A stretch of DNA of 64,000 nucleotides from DASUPK01 sp963763955 (GCA_963763955.1 CAVXQP010000009.1:271445-335444); one strand, 5' to 3'. Positions 1 to 8,937 are shown, counted from the stretch's first letter. Numbers and translations are program-made. Notes: a model not told the origin generated them from the sequence alone.

Positions 1-48
1 CCGCTCCTGCAGGTCGAGGCCCTTCGGACTGACGCTCTCTACAGCCAT
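1..48 (-). CDS. rpsE: 30S ribosomal protein uS5, 5' end only
   Basis: The reverse-strand ATG at 48 opens a frame of 16 visible codons (MAVESVSPKGLDLQER) that runs off the left edge. The short tail followed by LQER is what precedes the S5 RNA-binding domain in actinobacterial S5, and the position 37 bp after rplR is the normal spc-operon order (rplR-rpsE). S5 sits at the mRNA entry side of the 30S subunit. Too little is present to say more. Confidence 0.85.
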   Translation of the reverse strand, partial: MAVESVSPKGLDLQER

Positions 49-85
49 CGGACCGACGAAGGTAGCGGGTTTGTGTCGGCGGCCA

Positions 86-439
86 TCAGAACTTCAGGCC
101 CCCCTCGCGGGCGCCTTCGGCGATCGCCGCGACGCGTCCGTGGAAGCGGTAGCCGCCGCGGTCGAACACGCAGGTCTCGACGCCGGCGGCCTTGGCGCGC
201 TCCGCGAGCAGCTGCCCGGCGCGCTTGGCCTGCTCCATCGCGCCGAGCTTGCGCAGGTCGGCCTCGGTCCAGGAAACCGAGGCGAGAGTGCGGCCGGAGT
301 CGTCGTCGATCAGCTGGACGAACACGCCGCGGTTCGATCGGTAGACGGACAGGCGCGGGCGCTCGGCGCTGCCGCGGATCCGGGCCCGCACGCGCCGGCG
401 GCGGCGCAGCCTCTTCTGTGGCTTGGTGAGAACCGTCAT
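86..439 (-). CDS. rplR: 50S ribosomal protein uL18
   Basis: 117 residues, normal length for L18, which binds 5S rRNA together with L5 in the central protuberance. The basic start (RLRRRRRVRARIRG) and the RLSVYRSNRGVFVQLIDDD stretch are typical of the family, as is the end in GLKF. The start ATG at 439 shares one base with the stop of rplF, so the two are translationally linked in the spc operon. Confidence 0.97.
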   Translation of the reverse strand: MTVLTKPQKRLRRRRRVRARIRGSAERPRLSVYRSNRGVFVQLIDDDSGRTLASVSWTEADLRKLGAMEQAKRAGQLLAERAKAAGVETCVFDRGGYRFHGRVAAIAEGAREGGLKF

Positions 440-972
440 CAGGCCCTCTTCCCGACCTTGCGGGCGACGTGCTCGCCGGCGTAGCGGACGCCCTTGCCCT
501 TGTAGGGCTCGGGCGGGCGCGACTTGCGGATGCGCGCGGCGGTCTCGCCGACCAGCTGCTTGTCGATCCCCCGGACGACGACCTCGGTGGGCTGCGGCAC
601 CTCGAACTCGATGCCCTCGGGCGCCTCGATGGTCACCGGATGCGAGTAGCCGAGCGCCATCTCGAGGTTCTTGCCCTTCAGGTTCGCGCGGTATCCGACG
701 CCCTGGATCTCCAGGCGCTTCTCGAAGCCCTCGGTGACGCCCTCGACCATGTTGGCGATCAGGCTTCGCGTCAGCCCGTGCAGGGCGCGGTGCTCGCCCC
801 GGTCCGTGGGCCGGTCGACGGTCAAAGTCCCGTCGTCGATGGCGACCTTCATGTCGCGGTCGACCGTCTGGCCGAGCTCGCCTTTCGGGCCCTTGACGCT
901 GACGGCGCCGGGTTTGACCTCGATCTCGACACCGTCCGGGATCTCGATTGGCTTTCTTCCGATTCGACTCAA
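439..972 (-). CDS. rplF: 50S ribosomal protein uL6
   Basis: 177 residues, the usual length. It starts MSRIGRKPIEIPDGV, the near-universal L6 opening, and has the two repeated L6 folds; the second holds the RIRKSRPPEPYKGKGVRYAGE stretch that contacts 23S rRNA near the sarcin-ricin loop. It lies 10 bp downstream of rpsH and overlaps rplR by one base. Confidence 0.98.
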   Translation of the reverse strand: MSRIGRKPIEIPDGVEIEVKPGAVSVKGPKGELGQTVDRDMKVAIDDGTLTVDRPTDRGEHRALHGLTRSLIANMVEGVTEGFEKRLEIQGVGYRANLKGKNLEMALGYSHPVTIEAPEGIEFEVPQPTEVVVRGIDKQLVGETAARIRKSRPPEPYKGKGVRYAGEHVARKVGKRA

Positions 973-982
973 AAGCGTTTCC

Positions 983-1378
983 TCACCAGACGTGAGCGAC
1001 GACCTCTCCGCCCACTCCGCGCTGGCGCGCCTCGTGGCCGGTCATCACGCCGCGCGACGTCGACATGATCGTGGTGCCCATCCCGCCGAAGACGCGCGGG
1101 ACGTCCTCCTTGGCGACGTAGCGGCGGCGGCCCGGGCGCGAGACGCGCTCCATGCCGCTGATCACCGGGTCGCGGTTCTCGGTGTAGCGGAGGCGCACCT
1201 TGATGACCTCGCCGACCCGCCCCGGCTCCGTGCTGAAGTCGGTGATGTAGCCCTGCTCCTTGAGGATGCGCGACATCTCGCGCTTGAGCCGGGAGGCGGG
1301 GATCTCCACCTCCTCGTGGTCGGCCTGGAGCCCGTTGCGGATTCGGTTCAGGTAATCGGAGATCGGGTCAGTCAGCAT
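983..1378 (-). CDS. rpsH: 30S ribosomal protein uS8
   Basis: 131 residues. It begins MLTDPISDYLNRIRNG and ends in the conserved STSRGVMTGHEAR...VAHVW tail of S8. S8 binds the central domain of 16S rRNA and in some bacteria autoregulates the spc operon. It lies 6 bp downstream of rpsN. Confidence 0.98.
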   Translation of the reverse strand: MLTDPISDYLNRIRNGLQADHEEVEIPASRLKREMSRILKEQGYITDFSTEPGRVGEVIKVRLRYTENRDPVISGMERVSRPGRRRYVAKEDVPRVFGGMGTTIMSTSRGVMTGHEARQRGVGGEVVAHVW

Positions 1379-1384
1379 CGTGTC

Positions 1385-1570
1385 CTACCAGCTCGACTTG
1401 GTCATTCCGGGCACGTAGCCGTTGTGGGCGGCATCCCGCAGGCAGATCCGGCAGAGGCCGAACTTGCGGAAGTAGGCCCGCGGCCGGCCACACTTGCGGC
1501 AGCGGTTGTACCCGCGTGTCTTGAACTTCGGGGTGCGGCGCTGCCGCACCCGTTGCGATGTCTTCGCCAT
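1385..1570 (-). CDS. rpsN: 30S ribosomal protein uS14, zinc-binding type Z
   Basis: 61 residues, the short (type Z) form of S14. It carries two Cys pairs, CRKC and CRIC, which form the Zn ribbon, and ends in the typical GMTKSSW. Type Z S14 in the main operon is usual for Gram-positives and many actinobacteria; actinobacteria may also keep a zinc-free paralogue elsewhere, induced on zinc limitation. Start ATG at 1570 shares a base with the rplE stop. Confidence 0.97.
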   Translation of the reverse strand: MAKTSQRVRQRRTPKFKTRGYNRCRKCGRPRAYFRKFGLCRICLRDAAHNGYVPGMTKSSW

Positions 1571-2400
1571 CAGCCCTGCTCCTTCTCATCAGGCGGCTGC
1601 TCGGCTTCGCCGCCGGAGTCGCTTGCGGTCGCTTCAGCTTCCACGGCCCCCTCCTCGCCCTCTTCGCCCTCCTCGGGCTTCTCGGGCTTGGCGTAGGCCT
1701 CGGGGTTCTCCTCCTTGAGCTGCTCGAGGGCCGCCGCCTCGGCCTCGGCCCGCTCGCGGGCCTCTTCCTTGCGGCGCTCTTCCTCGGCCTCCGCCTCGGC
1801 ATCCTCCTGGCCGGGGCGACCCTCCTGGGAGAAGGGCATACCCAGCCCGTCGAGCAGCGCGAAGGCCTCCTCGTCGGTCTTGGCGGTGGTGGTAATGGTC
1901 ACATCGAGGCCCCGGACCTCGTCGATCGAGTCATAGTCGATCTCGGGGAAGATGATCTGCTCGCGGATGCCGATCGAGTAGTTCCCTCGTCCATCGAAGC
2001 TGCGCGGGTTGAGGCCTCGGAAGTCGCGGATCCTGGGCACGGCGATCGAGTTGAGCCGGTCGAGGAACTCCCACATGCGCGCCCGGCGCAGCGTCACGGC
2101 GACGCCGACGGGCATGCCCTCGCGGACCTTGAAGGAGGCGACCGACTTCTTCGCGCGGCGGACGCTCGGCGCCTGCCCCGCGATCGTCGCGAGCTGCTCC
2201 TCTGCCGCCTCGAGCATCTGGGTGTTCTGCTTGGCCTCGCCGACGCCCATGTTCAGGGTGATCTTCTCCAGCGTCGGCACCGCCATCGGGCTCGTGTAGC
2301 CGAAGCGCTGGGTCAGCGCCGGCTTCACTTCCTGCTCGTAGGTCTCGCGCAGCCGGGGCGGCGGAGCCGTCTGCTTCTGCTGTTCGGTCGCGGCTTCCAC
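1570..2400 (-). CDS. rplE: 50S ribosomal protein uL5 with long acidic C-terminal tail
   Basis: 276 residues against about 180 for ordinary L5. Residues about 20-195 are the normal fold (KPALTQRFGYTSPMAVPTLEKI, then GRGNYSIGIREQIIFPEIDYD), which binds 5S rRNA and contacts the P-site tRNA. The remaining 80 residues are a charged Glu/Ala/Lys-rich tail (EAEAEEERRKEEARERAEAE and on), predicted helical or disordered. The stop overlaps the start of rpsN and the start overlaps the end of rplX. The tail is part of a pattern of extended ribosomal proteins in this window. Confidence 0.96.
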   Translation of the reverse strand: MEAATEQQKQTAPPPRLRETYEQEVKPALTQRFGYTSPMAVPTLEKITLNMGVGEAKQNTQMLEAAEEQLATIAGQAPSVRRAKKSVASFKVREGMPVGVAVTLRRARMWEFLDRLNSIAVPRIRDFRGLNPRSFDGRGNYSIGIREQIIFPEIDYDSIDEVRGLDVTITTTAKTDEEAFALLDGLGMPFSQEGRPGQEDAEAEAEEERRKEEARERAEAEAAALEQLKEENPEAYAKPEKPEEGEEGEEGAVEAEATASDSGGEAEQPPDEKEQG

Positions 2401-2738
2401 TAGTCCAGATCCCTTCCGGTCCGGGCGGCGATGCGCTTGCGCTTGCCGTCGGCGCGTTCGACCTTCACCCGGGTTGGCTTGTTGTCCTCCTTGTCGAGCA
2501 GCATCACGTTGGAGACGTGGATCGGGCCCTCCCTCTCGATGATCCCGCCGACCTCACCGCCCTTCTGGGCGTCCTTGACGGAGCGCGGGCGCTGGTGCCG
2601 CTTGATCATGTTGAGGCCCTCGATGAAGATGAAGCCCTTCTTCGGGTCCGTGCGGATGACGCGGCCCCGCTTGCCGCGGTCCTTCCCGCCGATAACGATC
2701 ACGTCGTCGTCCCTGCGGATTCGCATCGTCTTGCCCAT
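2400..2738 (-). CDS. rplX: 50S ribosomal protein uL24
   Basis: 112 residues, with the KOW motif near the start (DDDVIVIGGKDRGKRGRVIR), the hallmark of L24, an early 50S assembly protein. The start ATG at 2738 shares a base with the rplN stop. Standard spc-operon position. Confidence 0.97.
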   Translation of the reverse strand: MGKTMRIRRDDDVIVIGGKDRGKRGRVIRTDPKKGFIFIEGLNMIKRHQRPRSVKDAQKGGEVGGIIEREGPIHVSNVMLLDKEDNKPTRVKVERADGKRKRIAARTGRDLD

Positions 2739-3106
2739 CAGAGGACCTCCGGGGCGAGGGAGACGATTCGCATGAAGTTCCTCTCGCGCAGCTCCCGCGC
2801 GACCGGCCCGAAGATGCGGGTTCCGCGTGGGGCGCCGGTCGTGTCGATCAAGACGGCCGCGTTCTCATCGAACGCGATGTAGGTGCCGTCGCCGCGCCCG
2901 AGCTGCTTGCGGGTGCGGACGACGACGGCCTCGACCACCTCGCCCTTGCGAACGCCGCCGTGCGGGGTCGCCTGCTTCACGGTCGCGGTGATCACGTCGC
3001 CGATCCGCGCGTAGCGACGATCGGACCCGCCCTTGACGCGGATGCAGAGGATCTCGCGTGCGCCGGAGTTGTCGGCGACCCTGAGTCTCGACTCCTGCTG
3101 GATCAC
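2738..3106 (-). CDS. rplN: 50S ribosomal protein uL14
   Basis: 122 residues from a GTG at 3106: IQQESRLRVADNSGAREI is the classical L14 opening, and the end IFGPVARELRERNFMRIVSLAPEVL is complete. L14 sits at the subunit interface. The start lies 4 bp after the rpsQ stop. A longer frame upstream is only the rpsQ gene read in another frame. Confidence 0.97.
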   Translation of the reverse strand: MIQQESRLRVADNSGAREILCIRVKGGSDRRYARIGDVITATVKQATPHGGVRKGEVVEAVVVRTRKQLGRGDGTYIAFDENAAVLIDTTGAPRGTRIFGPVARELRERNFMRIVSLAPEVL

Positions 3107-3110
3107 GAGG

Positions 3111-3779
3111 TCACTCGGCCTTCTCCAGGATCTCGACCAGGCGCCAGCGCTTGGTGCGGGAAATGGGCCGGGTCTCGACCACCCTGACCAGATCCCCCTC
3201 TCCCGCCTCGTTGCGTGCATCGTGGGCGTGCAGGGTGCGCGAGCGGCGCACGATCTTCTCGTATTGGGGATGGCGCCGAGCGACTTCGATGGCGACAGTG
3301 ATCGTCTTGTCCGGCTTGCTGGAGACCACTCGGCCCTGCCTGGTCTTGCGACCGGCGGAGCGGCGCTCGGCGGGCGGCGTGCCGCTGCCGGCCTCGCCCT
3401 TCGTGCGGCGCTTCGCCCGGTAGGCGGAGCGGCGGCCGACGGCCCTCTTGCGGGCCTCGCCGCGCGCGGTGGCGCGCTCCTCGGGACTCTGCTGCTCCCT
3501 CGGCTCGGCCGAGCGCCGGGATCGCTCCAGGCGACGACGAGCCTTCCAGTCGAGGCCTTCCAGGGCATCGTCCTCGGCGGGGGCTTCCTCAGCCTGCGGC
3601 TCCTCCGCGGGGGCCTCCTGATCGGCCGGAGCCTCCTCAGCGGAGGCCTCATCCTCGGCAGGGGCATCCCCGGCCGGAGTCTCCTCCTCGGCCTGGGGCT
3701 GATCCTCCGGAATCTCCTTGGGAGTCTCTTCCGGAGTCTGCTCTTCGTTCTGCTGCTCGTTGCGCTCTTCGTCTGCCAT
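3111..3779 (-). CDS. rpsQ: 30S ribosomal protein uS17 with long acidic N-terminal extension
   Basis: 222 residues against about 85 for ordinary S17. The S17 core is C-terminal (from about residue 140: RQGRVVSSKPDKTITVAIEV to the end LVEILEKAE). It is preceded by about 90 Glu/Ala/Pro-rich residues and a basic linker rich in Arg. I place the start at ATG 3779 (MADEERNEQQ), which overlaps the rpmC stop as TGATG. The acidic part is of low complexity and probably disordered. Confidence 0.93.
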   Translation of the reverse strand: MADEERNEQQNEEQTPEETPKEIPEDQPQAEEETPAGDAPAEDEASAEEAPADQEAPAEEPQAEEAPAEDDALEGLDWKARRRLERSRRSAEPREQQSPEERATARGEARKRAVGRRSAYRAKRRTKGEAGSGTPPAERRSAGRKTRQGRVVSSKPDKTITVAIEVARRHPQYEKIVRRSRTLHAHDARNEAGEGDLVRVVETRPISRTKRWRLVEILEKAE

Positions 3780-3991
3780 CAAACCCTCAGCTCGTGTTCA
3801 AGATCGATCCCCCGCTCCTTCGCGACGGTCAGCAGCCGGGCGACGTCGCGGCGCACCGCGTTGATCCGCGAGGTGTTCTCCAGCTCTCCGGTGGAGTGCT
3901 GGAGTCGCAGCGCGAACTGCTCCTCGCGCGTCTGGCGAATCCGCTCGACCAGCTCGTCGTCCTTCAGGTTGTGGGCCTCGGAGGCCTTCAT
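3779..3991 (-). CDS. rpmC: 50S ribosomal protein uL29
   Basis: 70 residues, a two-helix protein near the nascent-chain exit. The conserved core QTREEQFALRLQHSTGELEN and NAVRRDVARLLTV are clear. It overlaps rplP by 4 bp (ATGA) and rpsQ by one base. Confidence 0.96.
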   Translation of the reverse strand: MKASEAHNLKDDELVERIRQTREEQFALRLQHSTGELENTSRINAVRRDVARLLTVAKERGIDLEHELRV

Positions 3992-4410
3992 GACTGCTCC
4001 GCCCCCTCGCGGCGCACGAACTTGGTCTTGATCGGGAGCTTGTGCCCAGCGAGGCGCATCGCGTCCTTCGCCAGGTCCTCTGGGACACCGGCCAGCTCGA
4101 ACATCACCTTGCCCGGCTTCACTACCGCGACCCAGCCCTCGGGGTTGCCCTTGCCGGAGCCCATCCGGGTCTCGAGCGGCTTCTTCGTGATCGGCTTGTC
4201 GGGGAAGACGTTGATCCAGACCTTGCCGCCGCGCTTGATCTTGCGCGTCATCGCGACTCGGGCTGCCTCGATCTGGCGGTTGGTGATCCAGCCGCGGTCG
4301 AGGGCCTTGAGCCCATACTCGCCGAAGGCGACAGTGGTGCCTCCCTTGGAGTAGCCCCGGCGCCGACCACGCATCTGCTTGCGGTAGCGAACCCGCTTCG
4401 GCATCAACAT
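3988..4410 (-). CDS. rplP: 50S ribosomal protein uL16
   Basis: 140 residues from ATG 4410. MLMPKRVRYRKQMRGRRRGY matches the MLIPRR-type start of actinobacterial L16, which is why I prefer it to the ATG at 4404. The core WINVFPDKPITKKPLETRMG is typical. L16 helps position A-site tRNA. It follows the rpsC stop by 2 bp. Confidence 0.96.
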   Translation of the reverse strand: MLMPKRVRYRKQMRGRRRGYSKGGTTVAFGEYGLKALDRGWITNRQIEAARVAMTRKIKRGGKVWINVFPDKPITKKPLETRMGSGKGNPEGWVAVVKPGKVMFELAGVPEDLAKDAMRLAGHKLPIKTKFVRREGAEQS

Positions 4411-4412
4411 GG

Positions 4413-5078
<666 letters not shown>

Positions 5079-5087
5079 GCGGTTTCC

Positions 5088-5723
5088 TCAGTCCTCCGGC
5101 GTCAGCGCCACGGCGATGTGGCTGGTTCGCTTGTTGATCCTCGTCGCACGGCCGAGCGCCCGCGGCCGGTAACGGCGCAGCGTCGGTCCCTCGTCGACAT
5201 GGATGTCCTTGATGAAGAGATCGTCGGCGACCAGGTCGTGGTTCGCCTCGGCGTTTGCGGCCGCGGACTCGATCAGCTTGCGGATGTCCTGGGCGGCGCT
5301 GCGCGTGGAGAAGCGGAGCAACGGCAGGGCGTCCTCGATGGGCAGGCCCCGCACCTGGTCGGCGACCAACCGGGCCTTTCGGGGCGCGACTCGCACGAAA
5401 CGGGCGCTCGCGTTGACGACGGGCCGCTCGACCGATGCGGCGGCGGTCTTTGTGGCCGCCTTTGTGCCGGGCTTTGGCTTTGCCTTGGCCTGGGGCTTCG
5501 GCTCGGCCTTTGGCTTGCCCTCCGCCTCCGCCTTCGGCGTCGCCGGAGCCTTCTTCGCGGCCGGCTTCCTCGCGGCGCGCTTCTTCGGCGCCGGCTTCTT
5601 CGTGGCCGTGTCCTTCGCAGCGGACCTCGCGGCGGGCTTCTTGGCCCGTGTCTTCTTCGCCGCGGGCTTCTTCGCCGCGGGCTTCTTGGCCTGGTCCTTC
5701 TCGGTGTTCTTCTCGTCAGCCAT
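5088..5723 (-). CDS. rplV: 50S ribosomal protein uL22 with Lys/Ala-rich N-terminal extension
   Basis: 211 residues. The L22 core (about 110 residues, from VNASARFVRVAPRKARLVAD to ITSHIAVALTPED-like end) is C-terminal. The first 100 residues are a low-complexity Lys/Ala/Pro segment made of repeated KKPAAK-type units, resembling the tail of actinobacterial histone-like proteins. L22 lines the peptide exit tunnel and its extended loop is a macrolide site; the N-terminus is on the outside, so such a tail can be accommodated. Start ATG 5723, 3 bp after rpsS. Confidence 0.95.
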   Translation of the reverse strand: MADEKNTEKDQAKKPAAKKPAAKKTRAKKPAARSAAKDTATKKPAPKKRAARKPAAKKAPATPKAEAEGKPKAEPKPQAKAKPKPGTKAATKTAAASVERPVVNASARFVRVAPRKARLVADQVRGLPIEDALPLLRFSTRSAAQDIRKLIESAAANAEANHDLVADDLFIKDIHVDEGPTLRRYRPRALGRATRINKRTSHIAVALTPED

Positions 5724-5726
5724 CGG

Positions 5727-6008
5727 CTAGTCCCTCTCGCTCGCCGAGCCCGCGCCCGAGTGGGCGCGGAAGGTCCGAGTGGGCGCGAACTCGCCCAGCT
5801 TGTGCCCCACCATCGACTCCGAGATGTAGACCGGCACGTGCTTGCGCCCGTCGTGGACGGCGATCGTGTGCCCGACCATCTCCGGGAAGATCGTCGAGTG
5901 GCGTGACCAGGTCTTCAGCATCTGCTTCTGGCCCGATTCGTTCATCGCGTTGACGCGCTTCATCAGGCGCTCCTCCGCCCACGGGCCCTTCTTGGTCGAG
6001 CGTCCCAT
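5727..6008 (-). CDS. rpsS: 30S ribosomal protein uS19
   Basis: 93 residues. It starts MGRSTKKGPWAEERLMKRV; the core TWSRHSTIFPEMVGHTIAVH and HKLGEFAPTRTFRAH are diagnostic. S19 lies in the 30S head. Directly abuts the rplB stop. Confidence 0.98.
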   Translation of the reverse strand: MGRSTKKGPWAEERLMKRVNAMNESGQKQMLKTWSRHSTIFPEMVGHTIAVHDGRKHVPVYISESMVGHKLGEFAPTRTFRAHSGAGSASERD

Positions 6009-6848
6009 CTACTTCCTCTTTCCTCGGCGGCGCCCGCGCACGATCAGGTCGTCCGAGCGCTTGCCCTTCTTACGTGTCCTGTAGCCGAGCGTCGGCTTGC
6101 CCCACGGAGTGACCGGGTGTCCGCCCGGCGTGTGGTGTGCCTCGCCGCCGCCGTGCGGATGGTCGACCGGGTTCATGGCGACGCCGCGCGTCTGCGGGCG
6201 CTTGCCCTTGTGGCGATTTCTCCCGGCCTTGCCGATCTTGACGTTCTGGTGCTCGGCGTTCGAGAGCGTGCCGACGGTCGCGCGGCACTCCCCGCGCACC
6301 ATGCGAACCTCCGAGGAGGGCAGCCTCAGGCTCACCAAGGGGCCCTCCTTGGCGACCACCTGGATCGCGGTGCCGGCGGCGCGCCCGAGGCGCCCGCCCT
6401 GACCCGGGATCAGCTCGACGTTGTGCACAACGGTGCCGGTCGGAATGCGCGCCAGGGGCAGGGAGTTGCCCGGCGCGATGTCCGCCCCGTCGCCGGAGAC
6501 GATCTCGGCGCCGACCAGCAGCCCCTGGGGCGCGAGGATGTAGCGCTTCTCGCCGTCGGCGTAGTTGACGAGCGCGATGCTCGCCGAGCGGTTGGGGTCG
6601 TACTCGATCGAGGCCACGCGCGCGGGGACCCCGTCCTTGGTGCGCTTGAAGTCGATCCGCCGGTAGCGGCGCTTGGCGCCGCCGCCGCGGTGGCGCGAGG
6701 TCACCCGGCCGCCGGAGTTGCGGCCGCCGGAGGACGTCTTGCCCTTGGTGAGGCTCTTGGCCGGCTGATCGCCGGAGAGCTCCTCACGCATCGGATAGGT
6801 GCCGAAGCGCCGGCCGGGGCTGGTCGGACGTGTCTTGCGGTTAGGCAT
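6009..6848 (-). CDS. rplB: 50S ribosomal protein uL2
   Basis: 279 residues, the family length. It has the L2 RNA-binding domain and the conserved GVAMNPVDHPHGGGEAH loop that reaches towards the peptidyl-transferase centre. It ends RGRRRGKRK. It starts 3 bp... after rplW and abuts rpsS. Confidence 0.98.
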   Translation of the reverse strand: MPNRKTRPTSPGRRFGTYPMREELSGDQPAKSLTKGKTSSGGRNSGGRVTSRHRGGGAKRRYRRIDFKRTKDGVPARVASIEYDPNRSASIALVNYADGEKRYILAPQGLLVGAEIVSGDGADIAPGNSLPLARIPTGTVVHNVELIPGQGGRLGRAAGTAIQVVAKEGPLVSLRLPSSEVRMVRGECRATVGTLSNAEHQNVKIGKAGRNRHKGKRPQTRGVAMNPVDHPHGGGEAHHTPGGHPVTPWGKPTLGYRTRKKGKRSDDLIVRGRRRGKRK

Positions 6849-6850
6849 GC

Positions 6851-7147
6851 TTAGCCCTCCACCGCCGCGCCCTCGAACAGCTCGATCCGTTCGCCTGGCG
6901 CGAGCTGGACTACGGCCTTCTTCCAGGAGCGCGAGCGCCCCGAGTGCAGCCCGCGCCGCTTCGGCTTGGACTTCACCTTGGAGGTGCGCACCGCGCGCAC
7001 GTTGACGCCGAAGATTTCCTCGACCGCGCTGGCGACCTGCAGCTTGTGGGCCCGGTCGTGGACCCGGAAGGTGTACTTGCCCTCCGCCATCAGCGCGTAG
7101 CTCTTCTCCGAGACGACGGGACGGATGATCACCTGGCGGGCATCCAC
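6851..7147 (-). CDS. rplW: 50S ribosomal protein uL23
   Basis: 98 residues from GTG 7147 (DARQVIIRPVVSEKSYALM). L23 sits at the tunnel exit and docks SRP and trigger factor. The GTG overlaps the rplD stop by one base, which supports this start over longer frames that run through rplD. Confidence 0.96.
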   Translation of the reverse strand: MDARQVIIRPVVSEKSYALMAEGKYTFRVHDRAHKLQVASAVEEIFGVNVRAVRTSKVKSKPKRRGLHSGRSRSWKKAVVQLAPGERIELFEGAAVEG

Positions 7148-7770
7148 TAGGCGGCCCTCCCCTTGAGCTCCTCGAGGGCGGCCTCCGTCACGACGAGTGA
7201 GGTGGCGCCGATCACGTCTGCCACGCCGGCCGCGCGCGCCTGGGCAACCGCAACGCCGTCGAGATTGCGGAAGCTCTTCGCCGCTGCCTCTTCCTCGGAG
7301 GAAACGACGACCAGGGTCGGAGACTCCGCGCCCCACTTCCGCAGCGCAGTTGCGGCCTGCTTCGTGGCGGGCTCGCTGAAGGTGGAGCCGTCGAGGATGG
7401 CGACGCTGCCCCGCTCGGCGTGGACGCTGAGCGCGGCGCGCAGCGCCTTCCGGCGGGCCTTGCGGTTGACCTTGACCGTGTAGTGGCGCGGCTTGGGACC
7501 GAAAGCGGCGCCACCGCCGTAGCGGTGCGGGACGCTGAGGGCGCCCGCGCGGGCGCGCCCGGTGCCCTTCTGGCGCCAGGCCTTGGCAGTGGTCATCGAC
7601 ACCTCGCCCCGGGTGAGGCTGGAGTGGGTACCCCTGCGCCGCGCGGCGAGGTCGGCGCGGGCCGCCTCGTGCACGAGCGCCTCATGGAAGGGCTCGCCGA
7701 AGATCTCCGTCGGCAGGTCGGCCTTCGCCTGCTTGCCGAGAACAGTCGCCTTCATGGCGGCCTCAGCCAT
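7147..7770 (-). CDS. rplD: 50S ribosomal protein uL4
   Basis: 207 residues from ATG 7770, which has a GGAGG sequence 9 nt upstream and overlaps the end of rplC by 8 bp; ATG 7755 is a possible alternative start. The conserved loop WRQKGTGRARAGALSVPHRY... GGGAAFGPKPR is present. L4 reaches into the exit tunnel; in some bacteria it autoregulates the S10 operon. Confidence 0.95.
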   Translation of the reverse strand: MAEAAMKATVLGKQAKADLPTEIFGEPFHEALVHEAARADLAARRRGTHSSLTRGEVSMTTAKAWRQKGTGRARAGALSVPHRYGGGAAFGPKPRHYTVKVNRKARRKALRAALSVHAERGSVAILDGSTFSEPATKQAATALRKWGAESPTLVVVSSEEEAAAKSFRNLDGVAVAQARAAGVADVIGATSLVVTEAALEELKGRAA

Positions 7771-8479
7771 CGCTGCGCACCTCCACAGTGGCGTTCTTGC
7801 CTCCGGGCACCGAGCCGCGAATCAGCAGCAGGTTGCGCTCGGCGTCGATCTCGACGACGTGGGCGCCCCGCTGGGTCACCCGTCGCGAGCCCATCTGGCC
7901 CGGCATCCGCATCCCCTTGAAGACGCGTGCCGGGTCGGCGCTCGCGCCGATAGATCCCGGGGCCCGGACGTTGTGGGAGCCGTGTGTTTCGGGGCCCCGG
8001 CTGAAGTTGTGGCGCTTGATCGTCCCCTGGAAGCCCTTGCCGACCGAGACCGCGGAGACCTTCACCTGCTCCCCCGGCTCGAAGCTGGAGACGGTGACGT
8101 CGTCGCCCACCTTGACATCGGAGGACGCGTCCTCGGCTTCGGCGGCCTCGTCACCAGAACCTTCGGAGTCCGCCTCGCCTGCGGGCGCGTCAACGTCGTC
8201 CGTCGTTCCAGTCGTCGGGACCTCGAGGCCCCGGAACTCCACCAGCGTCTTCATCCCGGACGCGCCCGCCTTCTTCAGGTGGCCCGCCTCGGCCTTGGTC
8301 ATCCGCTCGGCGTCCATGGGGAGCGCGGCGAGCTGGACGGCGTCGTAGCCGTCGCGATCGGCCTTGCGGACCGCGGTGACCTTGTTGGGGGCCGCCTCGA
8401 CCACCGTCACGGGCACGGCCGAGCCATCCTCCAGGAAGACCCGCGTCATGCCCAGCTTCTTGCCGACGATCGCGGCCAT
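7763..8479 (-). CDS. rplC: 50S ribosomal protein uL3 with an acidic insertion
   Basis: 238 residues. MAAIVGKKLGMTRVFLEDGS at the start and GFQGTIKRHNFSRGPETHGS near the middle are L3 signatures. About residues 90-125 hold an inserted Asp/Glu/Ala-rich stretch (DAPAGEADSEGSGDEAAEAE) in the beta-barrel region where most L3 proteins have a short loop. ATG 8479 overlaps the rpsJ stop. L3 is an early assembly protein close to the peptidyl-transferase centre. Confidence 0.96.
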   Translation of the reverse strand: MAAIVGKKLGMTRVFLEDGSAVPVTVVEAAPNKVTAVRKADRDGYDAVQLAALPMDAERMTKAEAGHLKKAGASGMKTLVEFRGLEVPTTGTTDDVDAPAGEADSEGSGDEAAEAEDASSDVKVGDDVTVSSFEPGEQVKVSAVSVGKGFQGTIKRHNFSRGPETHGSHNVRAPGSIGASADPARVFKGMRMPGQMGSRRVTQRGAHVVEIDAERNLLLIRGSVPGGKNATVEVRSDG

Positions 8480-8799
8480 CACAGACGAATCTCCACGTCG
8501 ACGCCGGCGGGAAGCGTCTCCATCCGCTGGAGCTCGTCGACGGTCTTCGGGGTGGGCTGATGGATGTCGATCAGGCGCTTGTGGGTGCGGATCTCGAAGT
8601 GCTCGCGCGAGTCCTTGTCCTTGAAGGGGGACCGGATCACCACGTAGACGTGCTTGTCGGTGGGCAGCGGGATGGGCCCGGCCACGGTCGCGCCGGTCCG
8701 CTCGGCGGTCCCGACGATCTCCTGGGCAGCCCGGTCTATGGCGTCGTGGTCGTACGCCTTGAGCCGAATCCTGATCTTTCCCGATGTCAATGAGGCCAT
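8479..8799 (-). CDS. rpsJ: 30S ribosomal protein uS10 (NusE)
   Basis: 106 residues, first gene of the S10 operon. KIRIRLKAYDHDAIDRAAQE and the loop FEIRTHKRLIDIHQPTPKTV are diagnostic. S10 also works in antitermination as the NusB partner. It follows a leader of about 140 nt downstream of the tuf terminator. Confidence 0.98.
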   Translation of the reverse strand: MASLTSGKIRIRLKAYDHDAIDRAAQEIVGTAERTGATVAGPIPLPTDKHVYVVIRSPFKDKDSREHFEIRTHKRLIDIHQPTPKTVDELQRMETLPAGVDVEIRL

Positions 8800-8937
8800 T
8801 TGTGGTGCCTATTACCTGGTTGAGCTGATGTGGTCTTCGCGCAGATGGGGCGCCGCCCGTGTAGCTAGGGCCGCGCCCCGGTCGTATGTCTTGCAGTTGT
8901 CCTGGCCCTTTGCCCTTGTGGGAGGGCCGCACTAAGA
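8800..8937 (-). promoter_or_regulatory. S10 operon leader region
   Basis: The 138 nt between the tuf terminator and rpsJ have no gene. On the minus strand they contain an inverted repeat GGCCCT/AGGGCC (8904-8909 with 8923-8928, with an inner CCC/GGG). This is a plausible site for the S10 operon promoter and leader, but I see no convincing -35/-10 pair and cannot tell whether the hairpin is regulatory. Confidence 0.4.
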
